DNA of 64,000 nt from Kingdonia uniflora (Eukaryota > Streptophyta > Magnoliopsida > Ranunculales > Circaeasteraceae): assembly GCA_014058105.1 (NCBI GenBank), contig JACGCM010002205.1, positions 1,674,001 through 1,738,000 of the forward strand, given 5' to 3'. Numbering within the stretch: the first letter of the stretch is position 1; each line of letters opens with the position of its first letter. Positions 42,780-54,026 of the stretch are shown piece by piece. Below the pieces are notes generated by a model. The model was not told where the DNA came from. It did not search any database and was given only the letters and a program-made list of their open reading frames with translations. Position numbers and translations under genes: made by a program.

Positions 42780-43711
42780 TGATTCTTTGCATCCTAAAAC
42801 TGGTGTCCAAACTCATCACCACTGTATCCAATAAAAATATACTTCGTCGACATTGCATCTAACTTGGTCCTTGTATCTAAATTATCAAGCACATATGAGG
42901 TACCACTAAAAATACGTAAGGGATTTAGGTTTACCTCTTTACTATTCGATGCTTCTTCAGGAAGTCCAAAATTCAAAGCCATTGAAGACCCTCTGTTAAT
43001 CAAGTACGCCGTTGTACTAACCGCATCTGGCCAAAAACACTTTGGCAATCCAGCGTTGAGTCACATACTCCTCGCTCTTTTATTTATTGTTCGGTTCATG
43101 CGTTCTGCAACACTATTTTGTTATGGTGTTCTAGGAATAGTTTTTTGTCTCCTAATCCCGTTTGATGCACAAAAGTCTTCAAACTCGTCACTACAATATT
43201 CGCCCCCATTATCCGACCTGAGATACTTAAGTTTTAAACCAATTTCATTTTCAACTAGAGCCCTCCACTTCTTGAATTTATCGAACACATCTTACTTGTT
43301 CTTCACGAGGTAGACCCAAAATTTATGAGTAGCATCATCGATAAAAGTAACAAAATAATGAGAACCACCAAAAGAAGACACCTTGGTTGGCCCCCAAATA
43401 TTCGTGTGTACAAGATAAAGTATTCAATGTTTCCTTGATCTTCCAGATAATTTAAAACTGACATTTATCTATTTTGTAAGAACACACTCTTCACAAAACT
43501 TGAGATTAACCTCAGCAAGACCCTCTAGCATTTCCTTTGTTACCATTATCTGCATCCCCTTTTCACCCATGTGACCGAGCCGTTTGTACCATGTACTTTT
43601 ATCAATCCCTAGAGTGGTCGTACAAATAGTAGAAATTGTGTTCTGCGTTGTATACAATGTTTTTGTAGAAAGCCTCAAGCTACTGGAGTAGCTCCCTTTG
43701 TAACCTTCCAT
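42780..43711 (-). pseudogene. copia-2 GAG-pre-integrase and integrase
   Basis: 43469-43711 encodes WYKRLGHMGEKGMQ and CEECVLTK, the zinc-binding domain. Core pieces follow on the minus strand: [10 protein letters not shown] (about 43205), then QNSVAERMNRTI-like (about 43110) with the catalytic Glu, then FWPDAVSTTAYLINRG (42794-43048). The remaining part runs to a FIGYSGDEFG-like block. Stops interrupt the core. Confidence 0.9.
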
Positions 43712-43737
43712 AAGGTTGTACCAAAGGTAATAACATA

Positions 43738-44049
43738 TCAGCCATCATCTGCCAATTTGCTAACTGATATAAGGTTACGCCCCAATTTGGGTACAAGTCG
43801 CACATTCTGTAAAACCAACGTTCCCCCAGAAGGTAACAACAACCTAGCCTTTCCCATTCCAGTAATATTACGTGTACTTTTATCTCCAAGAAAGACCGTA
43901 TCAAAGTTACCTTTAACAATATTAGTTAGAAAACCTACGTTCGTAGTAGCATGTAATGAAGCGCCCGAATCAATAATCCAAGATTCGTTAACATTGTCAC
44001 ACGAAAGTAAAAGAGCCTCATCAAAACTAACCTCCTCAGTAAGGTTCAT
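43738..44049 (-). pseudogene. copia-2 aspartic protease
   Basis: The frame has SWIIDSGASLHAT, the copia protease active site with Asp-Ser-Gly intact, followed by the VRLVPKLGRNLISVSKL motif that leads into GAG-pre-integrase. It is continuous over about 100 residues. Confidence 0.9.
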
Positions 44050-44094
44050 TATATCTTTCTCTTCATCATCAATCTTCTTAGAAGAAGAAGAGTT

Positions 44095-44835
44095 TCAATC
44101 TCGCCTGAAGTAACCCTTTTTTCCATAAGTCCAATACGCACCGAGCGGCTTAGACTTTTTTCTTAACTGTGATTGACCCCTTCTAAATTTTGGCCCTTTT
44201 CGATAAGACCTCCCTCGTTCCTTGACGTTCAACATACTGTCGTTTGAACTCGAAGAGGGTTCAGATGTTTTACGTCTATTATCTTCACTCATAATCAATG
44301 AGACTATAGTGGCAAATTTGATGTCTTCCTTCCCCGATGAGTTGCTCACAACTGTAATGAACCCTTCCCAGCTCTCAGGCATCTGCCCTAAAATAGCCCA
44401 CACTCTCACCTCCTCGGTAAAAATGATTTTAACGGATTCCAGTTGAGCACGTATGGTATTGAACTCACTGATATGAGCTTGTATACTACCATTATTCTTC
44501 ATCTTCAAAGTAAACAAGTACCATAAAAGATGAACTTTGTTTGCCCCAGACGGTTCTGAGTACATAGCAGACAATGTCTCCATCAAACCCTTCGTAATCG
44601 TAACTTTGGAGATCATGTATAGAATCTCAGATGACAGCACTAACCTAGCGGTTCCAAGCGCCTTGCGATCCAATCGTGCCCACTTAGCAACATCGTATTC
44701 TGCTTGTATCATCTCAACTCCACCCAGTGGTAAATCAATATCTTTATGAGAGAGGTAATCTTTTATCTGCATCTTCCTCACTCTAAATTTTGATCCATTG
44801 AACTTTGTAATCTTCAACTTCTCCAGATCGGCCAT
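44095..44835 (-). CDS. copia-2 gag, intact 246-codon frame with ruined zinc knuckle
   Basis: ATG at 44835 lies about 30 bp from the primer binding site. The frame begins MADLEKLKITKFNGSKF and has the UBN2-type gag core (KWARLDRKALGTARLVLS, ISEFNTIRAQLESV). Near the end, AYWTYGKKGYFRRD stands where CW.CGKKGHFRRDC is expected: both Cys are Tyr and His is Tyr, all explained by G:C to A:T changes. The frame is otherwise open, but RNA binding would be lost. The protease continues in another frame, so no gag-pol fusion is possible. Confidence 0.85.
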   Translation of the reverse strand: MADLEKLKITKFNGSKFRVRKMQIKDYLSHKDIDLPLGGVEMIQAEYDVAKWARLDRKALGTARLVLSSEILYMISKVTITKGLMETLSAMYSEPSGANKVHLLWYLFTLKMKNNGSIQAHISEFNTIRAQLESVKIIFTEEVRVWAILGQMPESWEGFITVVSNSSGKEDIKFATIVSLIMSEDNRRKTSEPSSSSNDSMLNVKERGRSYRKGPKFRRGQSQLRKKSKPLGAYWTYGKKGYFRRD

Positions 44836-44864
44836 CGCTCTTTACAACACAAGCCTTAACACTC

Positions 44865-44876
44865 GCTCTGATACCA
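44865..44876 (-). promoter_or_regulatory. primer binding site of copia-2
   Basis: Minus strand reads TGGTATCAGAGC exactly, complementary to the 3' end of initiator-Met tRNA, 2 bp inside the 5' LTR. Confidence 0.93.
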
Positions 44877-44878
44877 AT

Positions 44879-45503
44879 TGTTGATAATAAAGGTAGCTAC
44901 TCTCTCCTCTCTAATAAGAACGATACGTAGAAATTGCCAACTCAAGTAGTAAATTAACAAAGAACAATATAAAGGACACAAAGATTTTCTCGGATGAGGG
45001 AAGTGGAAAACCCTTGCAGATAAAAAACCACTCCCTACAAATAATTTGTTATGATATCAAATAGGTTACAATGATCTCTCAAGCTTCCCAAGCTTTTAAT
45101 GAAGTCCCTTCAAACCCTAGCCTCACTAAGATTAAACTCACACAAGATGATAGTCTAAACAGATAAACTAAGTCCCCTTTATATACTAGGAAACTAAAAT
45201 ACAAGTAGAATGGATCTCGAGGCAAATGTAACGTCTCAGAATAATATCTAAAGCAAACCTACACCAAGCTCATTCGAACGGATTTACGATAGTTGGTCTC
45301 CAACCCTAGAAATATAACAACTCGTTCGAATGACATCCCAGCTCATTCAAACGACTTTGACGAACACAGTCCAAAACTGTTAAAAACTGAGATCTCGTTC
45401 GAACGACTTTGAAGCTCGTTCGAGCGACTTCCTTCTTCGTTCGAGCGACTTCGATAATATTCAGATTTCTTCGACAATCCTTAGTTCGAGTTCACACCCA
45501 ACA
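44879..45503 (-). repeat. 5' LTR of copia-2 with TTCGAA array
   Basis: 625 bp. Plus-strand end CACCCAACA followed by target repeat ACTAT. Motifs of CTCGTTCGAACGACT type with variants (TTCGAG, TTCGAA, TTCAAA) lie at 45270-45450, at the same place as in the 3' LTR. Confidence 0.92.
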
Positions 45504-46509
45504 ACTATCTTATTATAATGAGCGTTCTAAATATTTGGAGTTTCGAAGTAAGGATTCTTCTGTGTCAAATTGCTTGCCCCTAACCTTTAATTTTTTGGTC
45601 CTATATATAGGTCTTGTAATATGACCGTTTGATGACCATTAAAATTCTTAATGGTGGACGTTACAAAGTATATGTAAGATATTCTTTGACCAAATAGTAT
45701 AACGTTCTGACCTCTGTTACAGTACAACGGCTCTATTGATGATTGTGCACTTACATAAATCGAACTGTTGATGTGGAGGTTGAAAGTGATAACTCGAACT
45801 AAGGAATATTGAATATGTATTTAGTAGTGTTTCCTGTATGCTGATGAGGCCGAGGATGAAGCTTGCGTCCAAGATACAAAATAAGCTATTACATGACGGC
45901 TCTCACCCAATAACACGAGTAACATTAGGGATGAGTGGTATTAGTTGAGAAACTCGTGTTTATGTACTTCCTGATGTTCCTGTCTTGTTTCTGTCTGTGT
46001 CACGCACTCTGTTGGTGAGGTCGAAAGTTCAAATATTGGTGGAAGATGATGTATAAGTCCGAGATGCGGAATAAGCCATTATAGGATCCTACAAATATGC
46101 AAACACAAAATAGACAAAATGGATGAAATAAACAAAATGGAAGCTGGTCCTCTGAAAATTACATTTCCTCGAGAATCACCTTGAGGACTTCCCCAAAATG
46201 GACAAACTGAATATACAAAAGGATAAAATGGTCATTTTCATAATGAAAATTATTCAGTACAGATCATACAAATCACAGTTGACAGTTCAAATCACAACTT
46301 CTTAATGAAATATTTATGACAAAAAAAACCAAGCAACAAAAAAATGTAGTAGCCATATAAAGTTCTAAACAAAATGAGTTTCATCAGTTGATTGCGGCGC
46401 ATAATAAGCAGCTAACTCCTCTACAATGCAAATCCTTTTAGTTCTCATAAAGGTTGTACATTTGCTCATTTGCTCCAAATAACTCCTCGAAGCGACCACC
46501 ATTATTTAC

Positions 46510-47657
46510 TTAAGGTTGTACATTTCCAAGATCTAAGTCTTCATTCTCAAATATCGTAAACAACTCATCATTCAAAGAAATATGGCATATGTAATTATGT
46601 ATAGCCATACATGCAATGACCATGTTTCTCTGAGTTAAGAACTTGTACTTGGGCATTGCCTTCAATATAGGGAATCCTGCTTTAAGATCACCAAATGTCA
46701 TCTCGATGACATTTCTTGACTTCGCATGTGCACGATTGAAATGTTCTTCTTTAGTCTTAGGTCGCCCTTCCCTCAGAAAATCTTTAAGCCAATACCAAAC
46801 TCCCCTAAAAGGATACATAAAGTACTTGGTATGCACGTATGTTGTATCATACAAGTAGTACATGTCTATAAAACAATTAACAAACTTTAATTATAATAAA
46901 GCAATAAATTAGCAGATACTTTACTATCGTAACTTCAATTTAGATGATTACCTTCAGTAAGAGGCAGGGGGAACTTGTTAGTTGGGTCTCTAACTGTTTG
47001 AGTTAGGACATTCGAGTCATGAGCAATGTCTTCCCAACTGACTTGGACATAGATAAAATTCATATCAAAATCGCATACTGCCATCACATTCTGAAAGCAA
47101 TTACCCTTCCTTCTTGCCCTAAATGGAATTTAGTCCGATTTAGGAACATGTGCACTAATCAAGGTGCCATCTATTGCTCCAATAGATCCCTTGAATGGTT
47201 CTTTTCTTAACCGTTTATGAATACGAATTTCTCCTGGTTTTTAAAAATTAGGAGGCATTATCATCTTCTTGCTAAGGTGTAGCATTCCTGCCAACACTTC
47301 GTAAAAACTCTTACTAATAGTTGCTCCAGAATGCTAATATTTATGCTTTATCATACATTTTCTCATTGAATGGCCTATAGTTTCTAAAAAAATATTCATC
47401 TTCTGCTCCACATCTATGTGTTGGCTATCTATAACCTATCCCATCGCTCTGAAATGTCCACATAAAGAAACAAATGCATCTTTGCTCATCCTCAATGAAT
47501 CATAAGAAATTTGATTAGGGCCACTATGAATCTCATTGATGCGTTCTCTACCCGTTAAGATAGACACACACAGCTTCTCTCTTTATTTTTTAACTAGCAT
47601 CCTAAGTGTGAATGTTAAGTCTGTTAACCAAATAATGGTCCACTGTCTAGGATCCAT
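46510..47657 (-). pseudogene. Harbinger A transposase (DDE_Tnp_4 type)
   Basis: Exon 1 (46952-47657, first ATG at 47657) and exon 2 (46510-46865) flank an 86-bp GT-AG intron (46866-46951), phase kept. Exon 1 has SIGAIDGTLISAHVP (first catalytic Asp), QNVMAVCDFDMNFIYV and AHDSNVLTQTV (second Asp). Exon 2 has HTKYFMYPFRGVWYWLKDFL and RNVIEMTFGDLKAGFPILKA (catalytic Glu). The length of about 350 codons is normal. In-frame TAG/TAA stops sit where Gln codons are expected, for example before IPFRARR. In a working element it cuts and pastes the transposon with help from the Myb-like partner. Confidence 0.9.
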
Positions 47658-49080
47658 ATTCACTACAATAAAATAATTTATACAACAATTATATACTACT
47701 CACAAATTACGAACGCCAAACACAATCCAAAGATACATTACATAGTTTACTTCATATTACACTTTTAATATCCATACATAATAGTCTCAAAAATAATCAG
47801 AGTAACATAAATGCTACAAATACAACAACTACTGCCAATATAGCAAATATATAAAGATGTTAGAATTGAAGCTCATGTTTAGCAAAATCATGTTCTTTTT
47901 CCTCCCTCACAACTAAAGAAGTGGGAACTGCTTCTGGTTTAGGTTCAGTGCACGACTTGAGGGCAAGAAATTCAGCAAGAGCATGCTCTGCTTCCTCCAT
48001 TGTATGCATATACTTATATAAAGCACATGGATATCTCAAAACATCTAATCCACACTATTCCCATGTTTGGTAAATACCAGGATGTCGTCCAACAAACACA
48101 ACATGCACTTTCCCCCATGCACCTTTAGCCATTTATTTTATCATATATCAAAGACAATATTCATTATCAAACCTAATACCCCCAAGTAAAATAACAATAA
48201 GTAAGAATTGTGCGGACATCTTCAGCAAAGCCATAACAACAAAGAGGTTCAAATATTCTAGAGAGGCCTAAAGCTAAGTTTCGTAGATCTAGGAGGAGGA
48301 TACAAACTAGTAGAAGAGCTATGCTTTATTTAACATGATATTTAATTGGTGTGGTGGATGGAGATATGATATTAATCAATAATAAAAACTTGTGGGATTG
48401 CTTTGATTCATATCATAATCCAAATCAATTAAGAAAAACATATAACATTAGTCAGGGGGACTAAATAATTTGAGGCTTCTTCTAAATACCGTAATAGGAC
48501 CCTATATGAAAGACATGAGATAACCCTATTGCTCATTACTTCTAAATTGTATGCAGAGATTTACTGCTACAAGAAGAAAAGAATAATTGTACAATTAGAT
48601 TCACATCCTATAATTGATAAGGATAAAAATCATCTTAAAAATGGAAAATCTGATGTAGTAACTGAATTCACACTCAAATTCACTTCAATGCACACAAGCA
48701 AATAAAATTTGAAAAAACAACAAACAATGTGTCGTGATAATCTGAAGAGAAAAAGATAAATACCTCAAATTTGGAGGCACGAATCTGGATTAGTGAAATA
48801 CTAGTTTGATGGATTTTTCCCTTTGCCCTCTACAAATGTCAGCTTCCCAATTTCAAAAATAGAGAGAGGGAAGAAATTATCGAGAGACCAGGATTTACTG
48901 AGAGAGGAGAGAAGATTGTTGCTTGTTGGTGTGTTTGCCATGTTTGGTGAAGAGTATCACCAGAGTGCGAAGGAGAAACTCGAAGAGGAGTTGGTCTGAG
49001 AAATTTTAGGTTTGAGAAATTTTAGGTTGGAGAGGAGAAGGGTAATTTTTTTTCAACTGCTGGAAAAAAAATCAGCAGTG
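47658..49080 (-). other. 5' region of the Harbinger A transposase gene
   Basis: No domain seen. Short minus-strand frames could be upstream exons. A purine-rich leader with GAGAGAGG/AGAGAGGAG (plus strand, 48860-48915) lies near the terminal inverted repeat and may be the promoter/leader of the element. Confidence 0.4.
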
Positions 49081-49094
49081 AAACAAACACCACC

Positions 49095-51640
49095 TTAGTA
49101 ACTGATGAGTACTAAATGCTAAATAAAACTTCAATTTCAAGTACTGAATGCTTAATGATGAAGTGCTGAATAAGTTATAGTGTTTTTTTTTCTAGGAAGT
49201 GTTGAAAGCTGGTAAATGTATTAAATACCTTTGTTATAAAAGAACACAACTTAGAGCATCACCTCAAAAATGGCAACACCTCTCCATAATAAAGTATTAT
49301 GGCACCATAAAAGTATATTCACAAATTGAAAATGTAACACAATGGTTTATGTGAACTTCAAACATATAATTCAAGATTTCATATATAAAAAGGGAATCAC
49401 CTCCCCTAAAATAAACCTTATAACACCCTAAAAATATATTCACGACCTGTAAATCAATGACAAATATCTAAAATGTAATGATAAGCAATAAGAAAACACA
49501 AGATAAACAAAATTAAATATAGCTCGAAGTACGAATCTTAAGATAACACAAACCAACATAGTCTAAAATTACAAATAGTCGAGCATTAACATAGTTTATA
49601 AACTCTGAGAAAACAAGATAATCCAAAATAGAAAACTAATGCTTAGAATACTAAAATTCGAGAAACTGCATCAGGTAGTTTTTCTTTGATTCCAGCGTAG
49701 CCAAACCCACAAACATGTCAGCATATTTTAGATGTTCAGTAAATTTCAAACATGCTTTAGTCATTTCAGCATTAGTCAAATACCCCAAAAGCTTCATTTC
49801 TTGAAGAATAACCAACACTTCTGAAAGTTTATTTTCACACGTGTTTTGTCTTGCCAATTCTTTTCGCTCACCCTGCGTCTTTATAACCTTAATCAGCTCA
49901 TCTAACCTATCAAAAGTATCTTTAGCTTTTCCTTTTTTTCTTCCCACTGCGGCGACAACTTTTCGACCAAGAGGCGGATGACATTGGTTGAGGTACGTGC
50001 AGACTACACAAAGTGATAAGCCGTAGATTACTCTAGTTAAGGGATGGAGAGCTTAGCTTTAGACCAAGTAGGAAATTAACCCTTAAATAGTTTAAAATGA
50101 TGTTCGGTGAAATATGTATCAATATCTCTTTTTGCGAGGTCTGTGGGGACATTATTCTCATCTTCAATATCAAAATCAGCAGCGACATCTAAAGTAGCCG
50201 TATCAATGAAATCATCCCTAACAGGACCATTTGCATATTTTCTAGTAGTCACTCTATTTGCAAAAATAGCTTCCATCAAGTCTTCATGAGGTAGCCCACC
50301 TTTCCTAACGTACTAACGTTCTCATTTATCTGATGTGTATCAAGAAAATAAGCATTCAGAAATTTATAATATAACCATTCCCAGTCATTCTCAAAAGGCA
50401 TGTCCAAGCATTGTACTTCGCTCTTTGGTAAAACCAGACATTACTAAAATATCTAGTTCCACGAGTTAGGTCCAATTTTGCATTGTACTCCTCCCTAATC
50501 TTGGCCCAAGAGGCTTTCGAAAGTCCAGACCCTGCATCTTTAGTTATTTCAAGCTCACACTTGTATAATGCAAGATAAGTGTGCAACTTCTCACCATTAA
50601 GTAGCTTTGCTTGTTTGGGAGTATCTTGGCTTGGGTCATCAGACACTTCTTTATGAGCCTTCTTATTCTTTGGAGGCATGGTAAAACCTGATAAATATAT
50701 CAAAACAAACATGGTAAAGAGTTCATACAGATCACAGTTATGAAATACAATTCATAATGGGTTATGCAAAACTATACAACAAATAATATATACAATAAAG
50801 CATTACAAAGCAGAAGCAACATATAGAGCACAACTTGGAGAACTTGATATATCAAAATTATACACCAAGCAGTCTATACAACAAACATCCCAAAATGGAA
50901 ACAACATAGAAAACACACATGTGATGCATCAAAATTATACACAATCTATACAAAAAAGTAATCTGTGGTAAGACATCACACAAGCGAACTTTATAAAAAT
51001 TATACCATAAACAATTTATACAACAAGCAATCTATAGTAATACCTTTATAATATGCAGAGATGAGATAAAGTGAGAGGGCCCGAAATCAGCCACAAAGTT
51101 CAAAATCTAAATATCTGTTAACAATAATTACATGGATCAATTAGATCAAAACTAACATCCAAATAAGTGAGATATTTTCATATAACTAAACTAGATCAAT
51201 AAAAGGAAGTGCAATAACGGCAAACTAATAAGAGCAGTAACTGATAACAATTTATATGTTAACCAAGCACAACTAATAACAGCCATTGAACTATAATTCA
51301 TAAGGGCCTGCAATTCAGCCTTTAAATTAAAGGAAGTATAATGCAGGATTGCTCCAAAATATAAGTAAAACATGAAACAATCTGCAAAACACCCCATGAT
51401 TACAACAAATTAAGGCAGGAAAATTAAAAATCAAGGATACCCCATGGTTCAAAATGAGACTAAATACCACAATCCCCTAACATTGCATGAAAATCACATA
51501 ATCAAGGTCAGATCAAACTACAAAAACACAAAGCCCTCCATGGTTCAAACATGAGCTACACTGAATCCTAGCAAAGAGAAACATCAAAAGAATAAATAAC
51601 TATTTGAGAGTCAAATTTAACAAATGGCTACAAGACTGAG
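49095..51640. mobile_element. Harbinger copy B, incomplete
   Basis: The subterminal block of Harbinger A (TGCTGAATAAGTTATAGT, then a poly-T and a ..GTGTTGAAA..TGGTAAATGT block at 23395-23450) is repeated at 49165-49225, followed by a second Myb-like gene. Its own left end may be the GGTGGTGTTTGT at 23275, just outside Harbinger A, which would mean that A inserted into B. No transposase and no right terminal repeat were found before the LINE at 51645. Confidence 0.6.
49651..50679 (-). pseudogene. Harbinger B Myb/SANT-like accessory protein
   Basis: ATG at 50679 opens MPPKNKKAHKEVSDDPSQDT, followed by the Myb/SANT-like domain with SWAKIREEYNAKLDL, RYFSNVWFYQRAKYNAW and LLRMTGNGY. Later frames are at 50076-50279 (DVAADFDIEDENNVP, acidic linker) and 49651-49947 (RLDELIKVIKTQGERKE, then KFTEHLKYADMFVGLATLES, ending at the stop). 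Stops separate these parts. It is better preserved than the copy at 23852-25076 and keeps its start codon. Confidence 0.8.
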
Positions 51641-51644
51641 CATT

Positions 51645-53945
51645 GTGTTACCTAAACTTATATCTCCTAATCAGGGAACTAATTTCGTGAAAGGGATGAA
51701 TATATCTCATAGTATTGGTTTGGCTCAGGAGCTCATGTGTAATCTTCATAAAAAGGTTTGAGGCCATAATGTTGCTATAAAGGTTAACATGGCTGAAGCA
51801 TATAATAGGCTCGATTGGGGTTTCTTAAAGAATTTCCTTATAAAGTTTGGTTTTGACAATACTTGGGTTAATTTGGTAACACAGTGTGTGGAGATTCCTT
51901 GGTTCTCTATGGTACTTCAGGGGGTACACAAAGGTTTCTTCAAATCCTCAAGGGGGCTGGGACAAGGACCCGTTATCTCCCTTACTTTTTTATATTGGCG
52001 GAAGAAGTACTTTCAAAAGGTCTTGAGATGGAGTTTCAAATTAGAAATGTGGGGTACTATTCAGTAAGGAGAGGGGCGACTCCTGTAACTCATTTATTGT
52101 ACGCGGATGATTTCATGGTGTTCTTAAATGGGTATCAAAGTTCTTTGCAAGGCTTAATGTTGTTCCTGAAGTGTTGCGAGGTAGTGTTTGGGCAGCAGGT
52201 GAATCAAGCTAAGTTTAGTATTATTATACATGAGAAGGTGCCAATGGTTAGAAAAAGTATTATACAAAATGCTACAAGTTTCCAGCAAAAGAATTGCCCT
52301 ATTACACATTTTGGTGTACCTATTTATTACGGCAGAACGAGAGCTAGTTATTATGATGAATTGGTAGCAAAAATCCAGAGAAAGGTAGAAGAATGGTAAG
52401 CCAAGCTTGTATCTCACGGTGGTAAGTTGGTGATTCTAAATCATGTACTACAATCAATACCCATTCATATTTTCTCGTGTATACATGTATCTACATCTAT
52501 TTTAGAATATAGAGAAATTGGTCATGCATTTCTTTTGGGGAGAGTTTGAAGGTCAATCTAAAAGTGTTGGGTGGCATGGGACCGAATAATTAAGCCAAAA
52601 AAGGAGAAGGGCGGGGGGGGGGGGGGGGGGGGGGGGGGGTTATATTCTAAAAGAGATAAAAAAAAACCTTCCTTATGAAAAAGGCCTGAAGTTTGTTTCA
52701 CGTGAAATCGGATGGGCAACATACTTTAAAGGGAAATATTTTCTTGGAAATGAGCCTATGAGTGGAGTCTATTATGCTTCAAAATATTGGAAAGAGTTTA
52801 AGACAGTCTTTGATACGGTGGACTCCAATACAGCGTGGTGTTAGGTAATAGGGAATATAGATTTCTGGAAAGAGAATTGGACTAGTTTTGGCCATCTTTC
52901 AGATGTATTTAAGGTAGATATATTGTAGGATGTTATAGCAAAGAACATTATTACAGAGAATGGTTGGCGTTGGGATGACCTTGAATGGCAAATACACTTG
53001 AGGAAGATACTTGTGCATCACTTTAGATTATCAGAAAATGAGGATAGAACAATGTGGGCTGCAGATACTAAAGGCAAGTTTGTTGTTAAGTCAACGTACG
53101 AGATAATTAGATCTAGGGGTCCGGAAAGAGAAAATTTAAAATGGTGTTGGTTAAAGTTTCTTCCAACAAAAATACAGATTTTTATGTGAAAGGTAAAGTT
53201 TAATGTTGTTACGGTGGATACAAGTGTTCAAAGGTGTGCTATAGCCATTGCTTCGAAGTGTAGATATTGTGACCAACCAATGAGTGAGTCTATACAACAT
53301 TTGTTTGTGGATGGGGATGTAACATGAGCAGTCTGGATGTATTTTTCTAATGTTATGGGAGTTCTTTATAAGGAAGATCACCCTATATATGTTAGATGTG
53401 GTTTGTGGTATAGTAAAGCAACTACAAAAACACAGTTGAGAACTTTGGCTAACTAGGAATAGGAAGATACATAATGATGTAGTTATGAATGCGGCAAATA
53501 TAATCAAGAAGATAATTAATTGGTTGAAGGAGTGTTGTATAAATCTGAAGCCAAAAAGTGAAGGAAACTTTAATGAGAAACTATCCTTGCAGGTGTTAGG
53601 GTTGATTACTTTTATTGTGGAAGTCAATCTAGCTACCGAGATATATGAGATGGATGAAGACTCTGTTGGGCTGTTATAAACTCAATACTGATAGTGCGAG
53701 CAAAGGCAACCTGGAGAAATGTGGTGGTAGGGGGATTATAAGAGACGAATCAGGTGCGTTTATTTGTGCTTTTTCTGCTTATTTAGGTAAATGAACAAAT
53801 AATTTTGTTGAAACCATGTCTTTAGTTATTGGAGGCGAATTGGTGTACAAAATAAACAGAAATGTCATGGAATCTAGTAAATCTTTTGCGAGATTTTATG
53901 AAACATAAAAAATGGAGTTCTTTGATTTTAGTTATTAATTACGGG
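51645..53945 (+). mobile_element. L1-like LINE ORF2 remnant, 5'-truncated
   Basis: It starts abruptly inside RT (LPKLISPNQGTNFVKG) and proceeds with NMAEAYNRLDWGFLK (51790), FKSSRGLGQG (51945), LLYADDFMVFLN with the catalytic YADD (about 52090), HFGVPIYYGRTRASYY (52310), WAADTKGKFVVKSTYEIIRS (53055), zf-RVT with CRYCDQPMSESIQHLF (about 53260) and RNase H with KLNTDSASKGNLEKCGGRG (53680) and TNNFVETMSL. Endonuclease and ORF1 are absent, as usual for 5'-truncated LINEs. A 28-G run breaks the frame at 52613. No clear poly-A tail or target repeat was found. Confidence 0.87.
52613..52640 (+). repeat. poly-G run, 28 bases
   Basis: Follows GGGC in the LINE between RT and the zinc finger, in a lysine-rich stretch. 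Longer than the 25-G run at 10316. Potential G-quadruplex or artefact. Confidence 0.9.
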
Positions 53946-54026
53946 GTTTTGACTGCTAAAGATAGTCAAAACATGGACGAATCCAATTAATACTATGTAT
54001 TTCAAGATTTATTGTAACGATACTGA

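Larger units (their letters stand above)
26136..45503 (-). mobile_element. Ty1/copia retrotransposon copia-2, split by gypsy-1
   Basis: LTRs at 26136-26773 and 44879-45503 and the 5-bp target repeat ACTAT (26131-26135 and 45504-45508) define a complete element. Subtracting the nested gypsy-1 and its duplicated ACTCA leaves about 5.28 kb, a standard copia length. Reading leftward from the right: PBS, gag, protease, GAG-pre-integrase, integrase, RT, [gypsy-1], RNase H, polypurine tract, 3' LTR. The LTR copies differ at roughly one base in ten by eye, so it is old. Lineage uncertain, perhaps Tork-like. Confidence 0.93.
25955..46093 (-). mobile_element. solo gypsy LTR interrupted by copia-2
   Basis: Its ends read TGTAATAGCC (25955) and GGATCCTACA (46093) on the plus strand. 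They match the ends of the gypsy-1 LTRs (TGTAATGGCC...CCCTACA). Inside, AGCGTGGAAAACC and AATAGGCTAAAAACCACGA parallel gypsy-1 LTR blocks, so this is a related Tat family. Without the copia-2 insertion and its duplicated ACTAT it would be about 766 bp. No primer binding site or polypurine tract adjoins it, so it is a solo LTR. No clear 5-bp target repeat remains (GGATT versus AATAT). Confidence 0.72.
23300..49094. mobile_element. PIF/Harbinger transposon A, split by nested retrotransposons
   Basis: Ends are inverted: GGTGGTGTTTGTTT at 23300 and AAACAAACACCACC ending 49094. Between them, both minus-strand Harbinger genes are present: the transposase (46510-47657) and the Myb/SANT-like partner (23852-25076). 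They lie on either side of the nested solo LTR/copia/gypsy block (25955-46093). Removing that block leaves about 5.7 kb, a normal size for an autonomous Harbinger. The target repeat would be TTA (49095-49097) against TTG (23297-23299), so one base is changed. Both genes are broken. Confidence 0.8.
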
